Source of the DNA: Lodderomyces elongisporus
Taxonomy: Eukaryota > Ascomycota > Pichiomycetes > Serinales > Debaryomycetaceae
Direction of reading: 5' to 3'
DNA: 64,000 bases
Assembly (NCBI RefSeq): GCF_030384665.1
Contig: NC_083673.1
Span: 372,001 to 436,000, forward strand
The notes beneath the pieces were generated by a model. It had not been told where the DNA came from. It was given only the letters and a program-made list of their open reading frames with translations, and ran no database searches. Below, piece after piece: positions 1 through 9,234 of the stretch (position 1 is the first letter of the stretch; each line of letters starts with the position of its first letter). The position numbers and the translations under genes are program-made.

Positions 1-84
1 AAATGATACAAAAAAGTAGTATTTTCAGGCTAAAATAGTCTATTTAGATAGCTTCAACTATATACATACACAAGTATATGTAAT

Positions 85-2190
85 CTACTTTTTGTTTTGC
101 GGCAAGATCAACCTCATCTTGTTAACAGTAAACACTCCTTGGAGATCGTTGGGTCTCAATTTGTTAATAAGGTCTCTTTCTTCTGGCCAATCCAAATCCG
201 GGTCTCTCCTGTTTGCATCCATTTTACGCGAAGTAAAATAATTAACCGTCTCGTTTATGCATTTTCCCTTCTTTGCCAATCCAGGTTGAATCTTGACCTT
301 ATACTTGAACTTTTGAAGTGCGGACCACGGAGCAAACACAGGAACCATGTCGAAAATCGTATCACTACTCAACGGTTTAGGAGTGAGTTGATCCATGGCA
401 TTGAAGTAATCTGCTAGATCAATCTTTGGTTGAGGATCGACGAGGTAGGTTTCAACATCCTGTTGATGTAATTTACGCTTCCTCTCCAACTCATCCTGAT
501 CAGACAAGCGTGATACAGGTTGAGGCGAGGGCAGAGACAGCGACTTTTCCTTAGAATCTTTTCTTTTCAGGCTCTTATTCAGACCCAATACTTTCATTCT
601 TAATGCCTTTTCCTCTTCATCTTGATCTGCATATTTAGCGGCAGCTTTCTTTAATTTGTTTTGTTTTCCACGCGACACCATTGGTGAGGATTTAGAATCC
701 TTCCCAAAGGATTTGTCATGATTTTTAGCATTTCCGTTACTTTCATTATTTTCAGTATTTTTGTGATTTTCAAGTTTTTCGTTTCGTTCGGTTTCTCCTT
801 GTTCCGAGCCAGAAGCCAAACCTTCTTTAACGTTGGTGACTTTCAACTTTTCCAAAGCTTTTTTCTTATTTGAAAGCGACATGACAAGCCCATGTTCTTG
901 CTCCCTCTCTACCCGAATAGCAGCGTGTTTTTTTGCAGATTCTTCGTCGACATCACAATAAAAACCAAATCCCATAACCAATTGGGCTGGTGGTAATAAA
1001 TCCTTTTTCGCAAAGTACTCAAACTCACCAGGTGGAAGTAAATTACCAGCTGCAGAATCATATTTTGATACATCACTGGCTTGCATCACCCAAGCAGCAG
1101 TATTAACTTTCCCACTCCAGGCATGCGAGGCAGACATTGCAAATATCCCTGCTTGTAGAATAGTTGATGGTGGAATCGCCTCGTCTTTAATCGGATTTTT
1201 GATAAATACTTTGAGTGATCCTTCAATTTCTGAGCTGACGAGGTAATCATCATCACCAACGTACTTGAAGTAGATCATATCAACTTGAGTTTTGTCCCTA
1301 CCAGCTAAACATAGGTAGCCTTCACTTGAAACAAACCAATAGAATTTTTCGAACCATAATTTAGACCTCAGTGCGCTTGAATCGGTAGATCCAAGTTCCT
1401 TCTTAACATTCCTTACAAAATCCTGACTGATCTTCTTTTCCGCATTCCTGTATGCAATTTCAGCACCTTTTTCGACTTTCAGTTGGAGTTGTTCAGCAGC
1501 CTTTTTGGAATCAAAGTAAATTCTAGCATTTGCAAATGAACTCTGAGTAAGGTCAATCTTTACTGGTACCCCCTTTCGCCCAGACCCCAGTTTTCCCAGG
1601 TTGTCCTGTTTATTCAGTCGATGCCTTTTTCCAATCACTTTATTCTTCAGGTCAGAATTAGAATTAGAATCAGAGTCGGAATCGGAGTTAGAATCTGAAT
1701 CTGAATCTGAATCTGAATCAGAATCTGAATCAGTATCAGAATCAGAATCCGGATCCGAATCAGAGCTTTCATCAGACAGTTGTTCGTCCTTGCCTTTATC
1801 TTCTTTTTCATCCTCATCAGGATCTTCCAAAAGAAGCTGAATTTTATTCTCTTTTAGATGTAGAGGCAAGTCAACCACCATTGCAACTCTACTTTTTCTC
1901 TTTTTATCCATTCTTATAGCCAATTCGATATTTGTCCAGTCCATCAGTTGATCCAAAAAACCCTGTACGTATTGTCTGCATTCATCAACAAGTAAGGAAT
2001 GTAGCTGAATCAATTCTCCTTTTCTGGTGTTTAAAGCTTGCTCTTCTTTCAATGCTTTGATCTCTTCATCACGCTTTGTTCTGGCCTTTCTCAATCTTTC
2101 CGCCGCTAATTCTTTTTGGTGCAAAATTTTGGGAGCGGTTTCATCAATCTGAAGGTCCGACAACAGCTTTTCAATGATATCTAATGACAT
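85..2190 (-). CDS. RQC2: Rqc2/Tae2 (NEMF) ribosome quality-control factor lacking the N-terminal NFACT-N domain
   Basis: The 701-aa product matches the middle and C-terminal parts of Rqc2 (Tae2/NEMF), which binds 60S subunits carrying stalled nascent chains and adds CAT tails. Visible in order: a charged coiled-coil-like stretch (about 20-60), a conserved MDWTNIE region (about 84-90), a Ser-Asp repeat (about 140-183), the NFACT-R domain with LWFEKFYWF and RDKTQ (about 275-390), a Lys/Glu-rich linker, and an NFACT-C domain (about 610-700). The family is usually about 1,000 aa; the first roughly 340 residues (NFACT-N) are absent. The ATG at 2190 is the first in frame. The frame stays open upstream only to a stop at 2299-2301 and contains no other ATG and no recognisable homology. 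Only 571 bp separate it from divergent HST2. Identity is strong; whether the short form is biological is open. Confidence 0.87.
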   Translation of the reverse strand: MSLDIIEKLLSDLQIDETAPKILHQKELAAERLRKARTKRDEEIKALKEEQALNTRKGELIQLHSLLVDECRQYVQGFLDQLMDWTNIELAIRMDKKRKSRVAMVVDLPLHLKENKIQLLLEDPDEDEKEDKGKDEQLSDESSDSDPDSDSDTDSDSDSDSDSDSDSNSDSDSDSNSNSDLKNKVIGKRHRLNKQDNLGKLGSGRKGVPVKIDLTQSSFANARIYFDSKKAAEQLQLKVEKGAEIAYRNAEKKISQDFVRNVKKELGSTDSSALRSKLWFEKFYWFVSSEGYLCLAGRDKTQVDMIYFKYVGDDDYLVSSEIEGSLKVFIKNPIKDEAIPPSTILQAGIFAMSASHAWSGKVNTAAWVMQASDVSKYDSAAGNLLPPGEFEYFAKKDLLPPAQLVMGFGFYCDVDEESAKKHAAIRVEREQEHGLVMSLSNKKKALEKLKVTNVKEGLASGSEQGETERNEKLENHKNTENNESNGNAKNHDKSFGKDSKSSPMVSRGKQNKLKKAAAKYADQDEEEKALRMKVLGLNKSLKRKDSKEKSLSLPSPQPVSRLSDQDELERKRKLHQQDVETYLVDPQPKIDLADYFNAMDQLTPKPLSSDTIFDMVPVFAPWSALQKFKYKVKIQPGLAKKGKCINETVNYFTSRKMDANRRDPDLDWPEERDLINKLRPNDLQGVFTVNKMRLILPQNKK

Positions 2191-2761
2191 TTGTCTTGTG
2201 TATACTTGTGTGGATATGCCTATGTGTATCTGGGTGTGTATGTTTATCTTATAATTCTTGTTTGTTAGTTGACGGCAAGTAGAAAATGCGGTACTATATT
2301 AAGAGGATCTCAATTTTTCTGTCTTTCTTTCTTTTTTCTTTTTTCTTTTTTTTCTTTATTTTGAAAGTGGTCTTGTGATGCAATCTAAAAGCAAATCAAT
2401 AAATCCGGAAGCAACTTTGTGGTTCATATGGAATCAATAAAGATAGGGCAAATTATATATATATATATTTACTTATCAATTGAACATGCTTCTCGTCAAC
2501 TTAAAGGCATCTTTTACAACATCGCATTGACAAAGTAAGGCTTGGTATCGAATCAAAAAACACTAAGCTTACTTTCTTCTCCAAATTGTACTAAGGTTAT
2601 TTTTTGCTTTCTCAATTGTTAAATACTTATAAACGAAAACAAAAACAAAACGGAAAGAATAGAAAGAACCATAAAATTCAATAAATTATTCCAGCCACAT
2701 TAATAATTAGTTTTTTCTTTCTAAGTGTTTTCTTCTGTCCCCCCCATTTTTTTTTTTTGCA
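2191..2761. promoter_or_regulatory. Divergent intergenic region between RQC2 and HST2
   Basis: This 571-bp spacer must hold both promoters. It has a long pyrimidine (CT/T) tract around 2318-2360, a short TA repeat near 2456-2468, and a C6 run followed by a T run directly before the HST2 ATG. No exon of the missing RQC2 N-terminus was recognised here. Confidence 0.5.
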
Positions 2762-3892
2762 ATGACTGACCTCGAAAAGGCTTTGGGACCTTTAGTGAAA
2801 GCGATTAAAGATGGCAAAAAAGTTACTTTTTTTAACGGTGCTGGCATTTCCACTTCTGCTGGTATTCCTGATTTCAGAAGTCCCAAAACTGGACTTTATG
2901 CGAATCTAGCCAAGCTTGATCTTCCATTCGCAGAGGCAGTGTTTGACATTGATTATTTTAAAGAAAACCCAAAGCCATTCTATACCTTAGCAGAAGAATT
3001 GTATCCGGGTAAGTTTCCGCCGACAAAGTTTCATCATTTTATAAAGCTTATACAGAATAGAGGTCAATTACATAGAGTTTACACCCAGAATATAGACACA
3101 TTAGAGCGGTTGGCTGGCGTTGATGACGAGTTTATTGTTGAGGCACATGGGTCATTTGCCAAAAACTTTTGTGTCGACTGTCATAAGGAAATGTCAATTG
3201 ATACTTTGAAAAAGCATATGAAAGATGAAGCAAAGAATGGCATACCCACTTGTGAGCATTGTGGAGGTTATGTGAAGCCCAATATTGTGTTTTTTGGAGA
3301 AGGGTTACCAACACGTTTTTTTGATTATTGGGATGATGACTGTGACGAGGTTGAAGTGGCAGTTGTGTCAGGGACATCGTTAACAGTTTTCCCATTTGCA
3401 TCGTTGGCTACTGAAGTAAACAAAAAATGTATCAGGGTTCTTGTTAACAAAGAAAAAGTCGGTGATTTTGGAAGAAGAAAACTGGATATTATAGCATTAC
3501 ATGATTGTGATCACATTGCAGAGACACTAGCTCGATTACTTGGTTGGGAAAAGGAACTAGACAAACTTTTCGCAGAAGGTCAACGTAAAGTAATCGAGCT
3601 GAGTGAGGAAAAATTAGAGACGGAAACAGAGGTAGAGGTAGAAGCAGAGACAGAGATAGAAGCAGAAGCAGATGGAAAAAGAGAAACAAAAACCAAAGCA
3701 TCAAAAGATGATACCAATCTTGAAAATTCCACACACTCTACCAAAATCACTTCCTCTGATCCAAACGACAATGTACCACAAAGTCCAGATGTAATTGGAC
3801 CAGCAAAGCAAAATGAGACTGCATTAAAGGAGAAATCAAACAAGAAATCAAACACTGATTTAACAGAACTAGTTGAGAAACTAAATATCTGA
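2762..3892 (+). CDS. HST2: Hst2-type sirtuin, NAD-dependent protein deacetylase
   Basis: A class I sirtuin that removes acetyl groups from lysines using NAD+; Hst2 proteins are mainly cytosolic and act on histone H4K16 and other targets. Seen directly: the NAD-binding GAGIS (26-30) and PDFRS (36-40), TQNID (108-112), the catalytic His129 in HGS, the zinc ligands Cys137, Cys140, Cys164 and Cys167, and the FFGE motif (177-180). The core ends near 270 at the LGWEKELDKLF segment. It is followed by a low-complexity tail of about 100 residues rich in Glu, Thr and Val, with a Glu-Val/Glu-Ala-Glu repeat at about 283-302. SIRT2/Hst2-like core features and the short N-terminus favour HST2 over SIR2 or HST1, which have long N-terminal extensions. 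A CTG codon at 3482-3484 would be read as Ser in this clade. The start is the first ATG after a T-rich leader. Confidence 0.93.
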   Translation: MTDLEKALGPLVKAIKDGKKVTFFNGAGISTSAGIPDFRSPKTGLYANLAKLDLPFAEAVFDIDYFKENPKPFYTLAEELYPGKFPPTKFHHFIKLIQNRGQLHRVYTQNIDTLERLAGVDDEFIVEAHGSFAKNFCVDCHKEMSIDTLKKHMKDEAKNGIPTCEHCGGYVKPNIVFFGEGLPTRFFDYWDDDCDEVEVAVVSGTSLTVFPFASLATEVNKKCIRVLVNKEKVGDFGRRKLDIIALHDCDHIAETLARLLGWEKELDKLFAEGQRKVIELSEEKLETETEVEVEAETEIEAEADGKRETKTKASKDDTNLENSTHSTKITSSDPNDNVPQSPDVIGPAKQNETALKEKSNKKSNTDLTELVEKLNI

Positions 3893-4152
3893 ATAAATAT
3901 TCGAGGAGAATTGAGAAGACACAAAAGAAAATATTGGTTGCAAATAGTATTTGATTTTTTGATTTTTAATTCTTGTTGCCATTTTTCCTTTCATTTTTTC
4001 CTTTTTTTTTCAATTATTTTTGTTTTTCCGTATAGTTTTAGTTCTTGTTTTTTTTTTCCTTTTTGTTTTTGTTTAAATTTTAGATTTGGATTTTTTGATT
4101 TTGATTTTGCTGCCAAAATCAGGTCCATGCTTTCACACCATAAATATCACCA

Positions 4153-6594
4153 ATGACCAAAAACAATATTAACTCATATGGGTTCGTTACCGCTACAGAA
4201 ACAAATAATGAAAGACTCGAATCAAGAGGCGAGCAAGACAAAAGAGACATTTTCATGGCTATTAATCACGAAAAAGGAGATCTGACACGAATCGGTATTT
4301 CAGTTTTAGACCTACAAACCCATGAGTTGTGTTTACTAAACTTTAATGATACTCCATCATATATGCGTGCCATTAATCAGATCAATGTCTTTAAACCAAC
4401 AACTATAATTATTCTGGAACCAGCGATGTGTTCACAATCTGAAAAACTTAAGTTTGTTGTTGAGTCAAATACTGAGACAAACGTGCGAAAGTTGTTAAAG
4501 AGTCCAAAGTATTTTGATTTCCTGGAAGGCATAAATCTTTTGCAAACTTATGTTGCCGCGGAGTGTAATGAACTAAAAGAGAGTGTATTTCAAGGACTGC
4601 TGCTCACACGTTCAAAACTATCTATTGGTGCGGCAAATGCAGTTATCAATTTTAGCATCATGAACCAAGAAGTAGAACCAAAATTCAAACTAAGAATATC
4701 TGTTACCGAATGTGATAACTTGATGTTGATTGATCCCAAGACTATCATTGATCTCGAGCTTGTTGACAGTTTAAATGGTAAAGGAATCACGCTATATTCA
4801 TTTTTGAATAGATGTTGTACAAAGATGGGTGAACGCTTGTTGCGGTCTTCTATTTTGCAACCATTAACAGACATCCCAAGCATCAAATTTCGTTTAGAAG
4901 CAGTTGCTGAACTCCTCCCTTCCAATAACAACAATAGTGTCTTGGGTCCTATAAAAAAGTTGTTGAAGCAATGTAAGGATATAGACAAGATTGTTGTCAG
5001 TTTTCTCAACAATAATGACAGCAAGAAATTTAGCGATCAAAACATAAACACAATTTTGCTATTAAAAACGGCTTTAAATGCGAGCATTGAGATTGGCAAT
5101 ACCCTTGACATATCTGAAGCAATCTTGATGAAACAGATGCGAGAAATATTTAAGCATGAAAATTTGCTGGCTGCAGTGATGTTGATTGAAAAATATATCA
5201 ATTCAGAAACGGGACCTGCTAGAAGAAGATTAGATTTAGCACACCAAAAGGCTAATGCTGTGAAAAATGGGATTAATGGTCTTTTGGATGTGTCTAGAAG
5301 TGTTAGAGAAACAATACTTGGTCAAGTCGAGGAATACGTAGAAAATCTCGCTACTAAAAATCTGTTGGCCATGGATTATAGGTTTGAAAACACTCGTGGT
5401 TTTTATTTGCGAATCAAGCTCTCCAATGGCGCTGTGCCCTTTTGTTTACCAGACGAATTTGTTAATCGCGTAGTGAAAAAAAACGTGATGGAGTGTACAA
5501 CCATTAGCTTGCTTCAACAAGGAGCCCGAATGAATGATATTGTTGGTGAAATCAACAATTTAAGTACAATTATCATCGAGGAACTATTTGAGCGATGTAG
5601 AGAATATGTACCAATATTTTTGATGATGTCAGAAGCTATTGCCATATTGGATATGTTGTGTTCTTTTGCAGACTTTATCAACATGCAAAAGCGTTCTTAT
5701 GTCTGTCCTGAATTTGGAAACTACACTCATATTTGTCAATCGCGTCATCCAATACTTGAAACTTTGGTCCCTGATTTTGTTCCAAATGAATATTCAAGTA
5801 TTCCAGAAATTTCAAGATTTCAAATCATTACTGGCGCCAACATGAGTGGGAAATCCGTTTACTTGAGACAGTTTGCTTACCTTGTGATTATGGCACAGAT
5901 GGGAATATATGTCCCTGCCGAATACGCAACAATGTCCGTTTACAATAGTCTCTATTCTAGACTTTCCACTGATACCTCCGAGATTAATGCTTCGTCGTTT
6001 ACTAATGAAATGTCTGAGATGAATAGAATTATTAGCAACATCAACATCAATAGCAATACCAATAACAACAGTTTGATCTTAATAGACGAACTTGGTCGCG
6101 GAACTAGCTTAAAAGATGGTTATTCGATTTGCTTAGCAATTCTCGAGTACCTTGCTCTAACGAAAGCCACAGTGATCACTTCAACGCATTTTCAAGAGGT
6201 GGCAGAAATTTTGAGTAACAAGTCTTGTGTTGTAGCGTCCCACATGCAGAGCATAGAGGTGAATGGGAAATTGAAATCGCTGTATAAATTACAACATGGC
6301 AAATTGTCGCAAACTGGGTATGGTATCAAGTATGCTGAATCAACACAGATCTTACCACTAGATATGTTACAAGTCTCAAAATCAATTGCCGAGCGTTTGA
6401 GAACTTGCTCAAAGGCACTGTACAATACTACTGCGAAGTTGGTTTCCAAAAGAAGAAAATTGATCTGGGAACTATATTTTGCTTTGAAACAAATACACGA
6501 GTTGGATTGCAAAAATCAATACAAGATTGATTTACTAAGAACATTACAGGCTCGATTTGTTGACGAGATAAGCGATGTACAGCCACTGGCCTAG
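4153..6594 (+). CDS. MSH4: Meiotic MutS homologue Msh4
   Basis: The 813-aa protein has the MutS connector, lever/core and clamp regions and a C-terminal ABC ATPase. Walker A is GANMSGKS (about 561-568), Walker B is LILIDELGRG (about 640-649), and the ITSTH switch follows. It has no N-terminal mismatch-recognition domain with a Phe-X-Glu motif, which is the known difference between Msh4/Msh5 and repair MutS proteins. With Msh5 it stabilises Holliday-type intermediates and promotes interfering crossovers in meiosis. An N-terminal start similar to other Msh4 proteins and the GRGTSLKDG motif support Msh4 rather than Msh5. Its stop lies 13 bp from the stop of convergent BMT6. The ORF is intact with no frameshift, suggesting that selection on meiotic function persists. 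Confidence 0.9.
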   Translation: MTKNNINSYGFVTATETNNERLESRGEQDKRDIFMAINHEKGDLTRIGISVLDLQTHELCLLNFNDTPSYMRAINQINVFKPTTIIILEPAMCSQSEKLKFVVESNTETNVRKLLKSPKYFDFLEGINLLQTYVAAECNELKESVFQGLLLTRSKLSIGAANAVINFSIMNQEVEPKFKLRISVTECDNLMLIDPKTIIDLELVDSLNGKGITLYSFLNRCCTKMGERLLRSSILQPLTDIPSIKFRLEAVAELLPSNNNNSVLGPIKKLLKQCKDIDKIVVSFLNNNDSKKFSDQNINTILLLKTALNASIEIGNTLDISEAILMKQMREIFKHENLLAAVMLIEKYINSETGPARRRLDLAHQKANAVKNGINGLLDVSRSVRETILGQVEEYVENLATKNLLAMDYRFENTRGFYLRIKLSNGAVPFCLPDEFVNRVVKKNVMECTTISLLQQGARMNDIVGEINNLSTIIIEELFERCREYVPIFLMMSEAIAILDMLCSFADFINMQKRSYVCPEFGNYTHICQSRHPILETLVPDFVPNEYSSIPEISRFQIITGANMSGKSVYLRQFAYLVIMAQMGIYVPAEYATMSVYNSLYSRLSTDTSEINASSFTNEMSEMNRIISNININSNTNNNSLILIDELGRGTSLKDGYSICLAILEYLALTKATVITSTHFQEVAEILSNKSCVVASHMQSIEVNGKLKSLYKLQHGKLSQTGYGIKYAESTQILPLDMLQVSKSIAERLRTCSKALYNTTAKLVSKRRKLIWELYFALKQIHELDCKNQYKIDLLRTLQARFVDEISDVQPLA

Positions 6595-6607
6595 TTTTTT
6601 TTTTCAT

Positions 6608-7591
6608 TCAAGTTCTTTTTTTTTTTCTATACAATCTGTAGAAAAATCTCATATTCTCAAGGTTGAGCTCGTATGTTACTTCTCTTTCCATTATTCTATA
6701 CCAGATACTTTCGCTTTGCGAAATAATATCCCAAGCACCTGTATTATCACCAGAATCACCCGGCTTTCCTACCAAAATAGTATCGATTAAAAATTGCACT
6801 GGAAATTGTCTCTCACCAATTTTAATATTCAGGAAGGACCCAGCACTTTCTGCAATCAACAATAGAGATCCCGGTTTGCAATTTTGGTTCAACGCCAGTA
6901 GAAACTTTACCGTATCCTTTCTCTTTTCTGAGAAAAGTTCATTTGTGGTGAACATCAATGTGACGAGATCCATATTTGCAATACCAATCAGCTCAAGATT
7001 GGTGGCCAAAATATCAGCACAAAGAAATTTTGAATTTAAGCATTCGTTTCGGTGTACCCAATTGGATTTCATGTATGAGGCAACGTTTGTCGTGACTTTC
7101 CCCCAATCTGCAATGTCCACGATTTCAACATTCATACACGAATCAGAATTTGGATGGAACTCCTTTAATCGAGAAAATACGGAGCCAAGACCCACAAGCT
7201 CTGAACCTGCACCACCGCCGACGCACAAAACATTGATGTTTGCATGCTCATCCCCAAGAAGTTTGTTAACTGGTTCTAAACTAGAAAATAGCGAAGAGTA
7301 TGCCAATGCTCTAGAAGGCGTCCAGCGCGAAGCATAGGCAAAACGCTTATCATCATTGTCGAATGCTGCTAGATAGTCTCGTCGATACAAGTCTCCTTTC
7401 ACTTGTTGAATATGTTCTTGGAGATTAGGTGATTTAAGAATATGTTCGAAACAGACATTGAACAAGTCAATTACTTGGTAAGGATGCATTGCTGATGAGG
7501 TTTTGAATGGCAAAGTCCCACCAAGCAGCTTTTCTGAAACCTCATCTCTCTGAGTCAACTCATTTTGTCGATTATTATTCCTTGACCTCAT
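6608..7591 (-). CDS. BMT6: Bmt6-like 25S rRNA (uracil-N3) methyltransferase
   Basis: The 327-aa protein resembles yeast Bmt6 (YLR063W), a SAM-dependent enzyme that methylates N3 of a uridine in 25S rRNA. SAM-binding motif I is visible as VLCVGGGAGSE (about 121-131). It is followed by an acidic strand end VEIVDIADW (about 154-162), and a later LMFTTNELFS segment is typical of this fungal family. The N-terminal half carries the conserved LYRRDYLAAF and SRWTPSRALAY segments. It shares its 3' end with MSH4: the two stops are 13 bp apart, in a T-rich stretch that may serve as a bidirectional terminator. The start is the first ATG. A 224-codon ORF on the opposite strand is a shadow. Assignment rests on family resemblance; Bmt5 is the main alternative but belongs to a different domain family. 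Confidence 0.8.
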   Translation of the reverse strand: MRSRNNNRQNELTQRDEVSEKLLGGTLPFKTSSAMHPYQVIDLFNVCFEHILKSPNLQEHIQQVKGDLYRRDYLAAFDNDDKRFAYASRWTPSRALAYSSLFSSLEPVNKLLGDEHANINVLCVGGGAGSELVGLGSVFSRLKEFHPNSDSCMNVEIVDIADWGKVTTNVASYMKSNWVHRNECLNSKFLCADILATNLELIGIANMDLVTLMFTTNELFSEKRKDTVKFLLALNQNCKPGSLLLIAESAGSFLNIKIGERQFPVQFLIDTILVGKPGDSGDNTGAWDIISQSESIWYRIMEREVTYELNLENMRFFYRLYRKKKRT

Positions 7592-7995
7592 TTTTTATCT
7601 TGATGTTTGGTTTTGTTCTCTTTCTTATGGGAAGTTTGATTTTATATATGTATATATCACAAGGAAAGCTGGGTTCTATAATTATATATGGTTTTAGGTC
7701 TTCTTTGCTTTTTCCCGTGCTGTCTTGCCAATATCCGACTTGCTCTGTACGATGCCCTATGTTTTTGTGTCAATGTAAAAAAAAGAGACTTTCCTTGAAC
7801 TTTTAAAGCTCCAAGCTCATAGCTCTTCGCGTGTGCGCGCATCGATTTATAAAGCTGGAAATCAAAATTTTCTTTTTCTTCCTTTCCCTCTTCTCTTTTC
7901 TTCTTCTTTTCTTCTTTTCTTCTTTTTTTCTCTTTTTCTTCATTAACTAATTAATCATCAATCTGTGTCAAGGTGGACGCTCGTGGACAATTGGG

Positions 7996-8026
7996 GCATG
8001 ATGACTTTCGGGTCATCACTCCATGC
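7996..8026. other. Inverted repeat (hairpin-forming)
   Basis: A perfect 7-bp inverted repeat, TGATGAC at 7999-8005 and GTCATCA at 8012-8018, encloses the loop TTTCGG. A further GCA/TGC pairing (7996-7998 with 8024-8026) closes over a small bulge. It lies in a patch richer in G+C than its surroundings. It could be an RNA hairpin or a dyad protein site; nothing decides between them. Confidence 0.45.
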
Positions 8027-9050
8027 GACTGCGTAGTTTTGTTTTCCTCGGCAGATCGGCGCTCGTGAAGCAAGCTTGATGTTACTTTACATTGAATTCC
8101 ATAGATTTTCAGTTGTGATTTTTCCTTCTTCTTTCCGATGGATAGAGAAGAGATTACAGCTCATTTCTGGCTGTTTTAACGTTGCATGTGCGTTTGGTCA
8201 TCTATGGCTGGTCCTTCTACGGAGGTTGAGCGGTTATCGTTGGGCAGAAGTCCTGTAGCTAGGTTGGAAATGGGTATGAGATTCTTGGATAGTAGGTGTT
8301 TAGTCGAAACCTTCTTTTTTATAAAGGGGGCCTTAAGCAGGGTAGTTCCGTCGACAGATTGTAGAGTAACGGGTCGGTCTTGAGCTCAGTTGAATGTCGA
8401 GTAATGATGATGGATGATGTTTTTTTATATATTATATATTAGAAACATTATTTTGGATTTGTTACTTTTATTTCTACTTGATGCTCGGCCATTATGGCTC
8501 GATGCAACATATTCCTGGACTCTGCGCAGGTCATATTGGCCACTAACGATTTGAGTAAAACCATGTTGCAAACATTTTTAGTACAATTTAGTACGATTTA
8601 GTTTCATGTATTTTCATGTAGTTTCGTGTAGTTCAATTTCGATCTACTCAATTCTTTTAAGTTCTTTTGAGTTCTTTTTTTTTTATTCACTCAACCTTTT
8701 TTTCTTTTGGTTGCACCTTATTTTTTTGTTACATATTTCAGATTTGAAAAACTCAGGAGGGTGAAAAACAGAGGTATACAAAGAGTAAATGGGATTGGAA
8801 AAGAGTTATTAGTGATAAACGATGAGTTGATAAATAATTGAGTACAATTGTGTATGAATCAGCACAGGTCAGTATGTGAGCTTTCGTTCGTACAAAGTCC
8901 TAAAGATAGACAGTACATAAAGTCGCGTCAACGGATAAATATGGTTTTTTCCCCCCCCTCTTCATAGTTGTTTTTGACCAGTGTTTGCTAAATGCAAGCG
9001 TGTGATTGTATCTACAGAAACGAGCCGCAAATGCTCAAAAAGCTTTAGTC

Positions 9051-9180
9051 TACCTTAGTCTACCTTAGTCTACCTTAGTCTACCTTAGTCTACCTTAGTC
9101 TACCTTAGTCTACCTTAGTCTACCTTAGTCTACCTTAGTCTACCTTACTTTACCTTACTTTACATTGCCTTACCTTAACG
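9051..9180 (+). repeat. Tandem 10-bp repeat (TACCTTAGTC) array
   Basis: Nine perfect copies of TACCTTAGTC run from 9051 to 9140, preceded by a partial copy and followed by degenerate units (TACCTTACTT twice, then TACATTGCCT and TACCTTAACG) to about 9180. The array ends about 55 bp before the MIL1 ATG, so it lies in the promoter or 5' leader. Confidence 0.95.
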
Positions 9181-9234
9181 AACTTTGATACCCGCTTCCC
9201 CCCTCTCTCCTTTTTTACAAAAATCAATATATAC

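Larger units (their letters stand above)
7592..9234. other. Long intergenic region upstream of MIL1 and BMT6
   Basis: This 1.64-kb spacer between divergent genes has no convincing ORF (60-66 codon frames at 8076-8383 show no domain). It holds a CT-rich tract (about 7868-7935), a higher-GC patch with a hairpin (about 7970-8070), a C8 run near 8950, and a tandem decamer array at 9051-9140 with decayed copies to about 9180. An undetected noncoding RNA in the 7970-8400 part is possible but unsupported by any family match. Confidence 0.5.

Noticed and set aside
1601..1840. Plus-strand ORF rich in Glu-Ser over the RQC2 repeat
   Set aside because: It is the complement of the RQC2 Ser-Asp repeat and has no independent support.
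2191..2300. Upstream open frame of RQC2 as a missing N-terminal exon
   Set aside because: It is about 37 codons, has no ATG, ends at a stop at 2299-2301 and shows no resemblance to NFACT-N.
6663..7337. 224-codon plus-strand ORF antisense to BMT6
   Set aside because: It lies entirely within the clear BMT6 coding sequence, starts with no conserved domain, and is explained as a shadow frame.
8076..8383. Overlapping 60-66 codon ORFs in the MIL1 upstream spacer
   Set aside because: No domain, no clear ATG context, and the two frames overlap each other.
8398..8530. TAATGATGA C-box-like sequence that could begin a C/D snoRNA
   Set aside because: No matching D box and terminal stem were found at a suitable distance.
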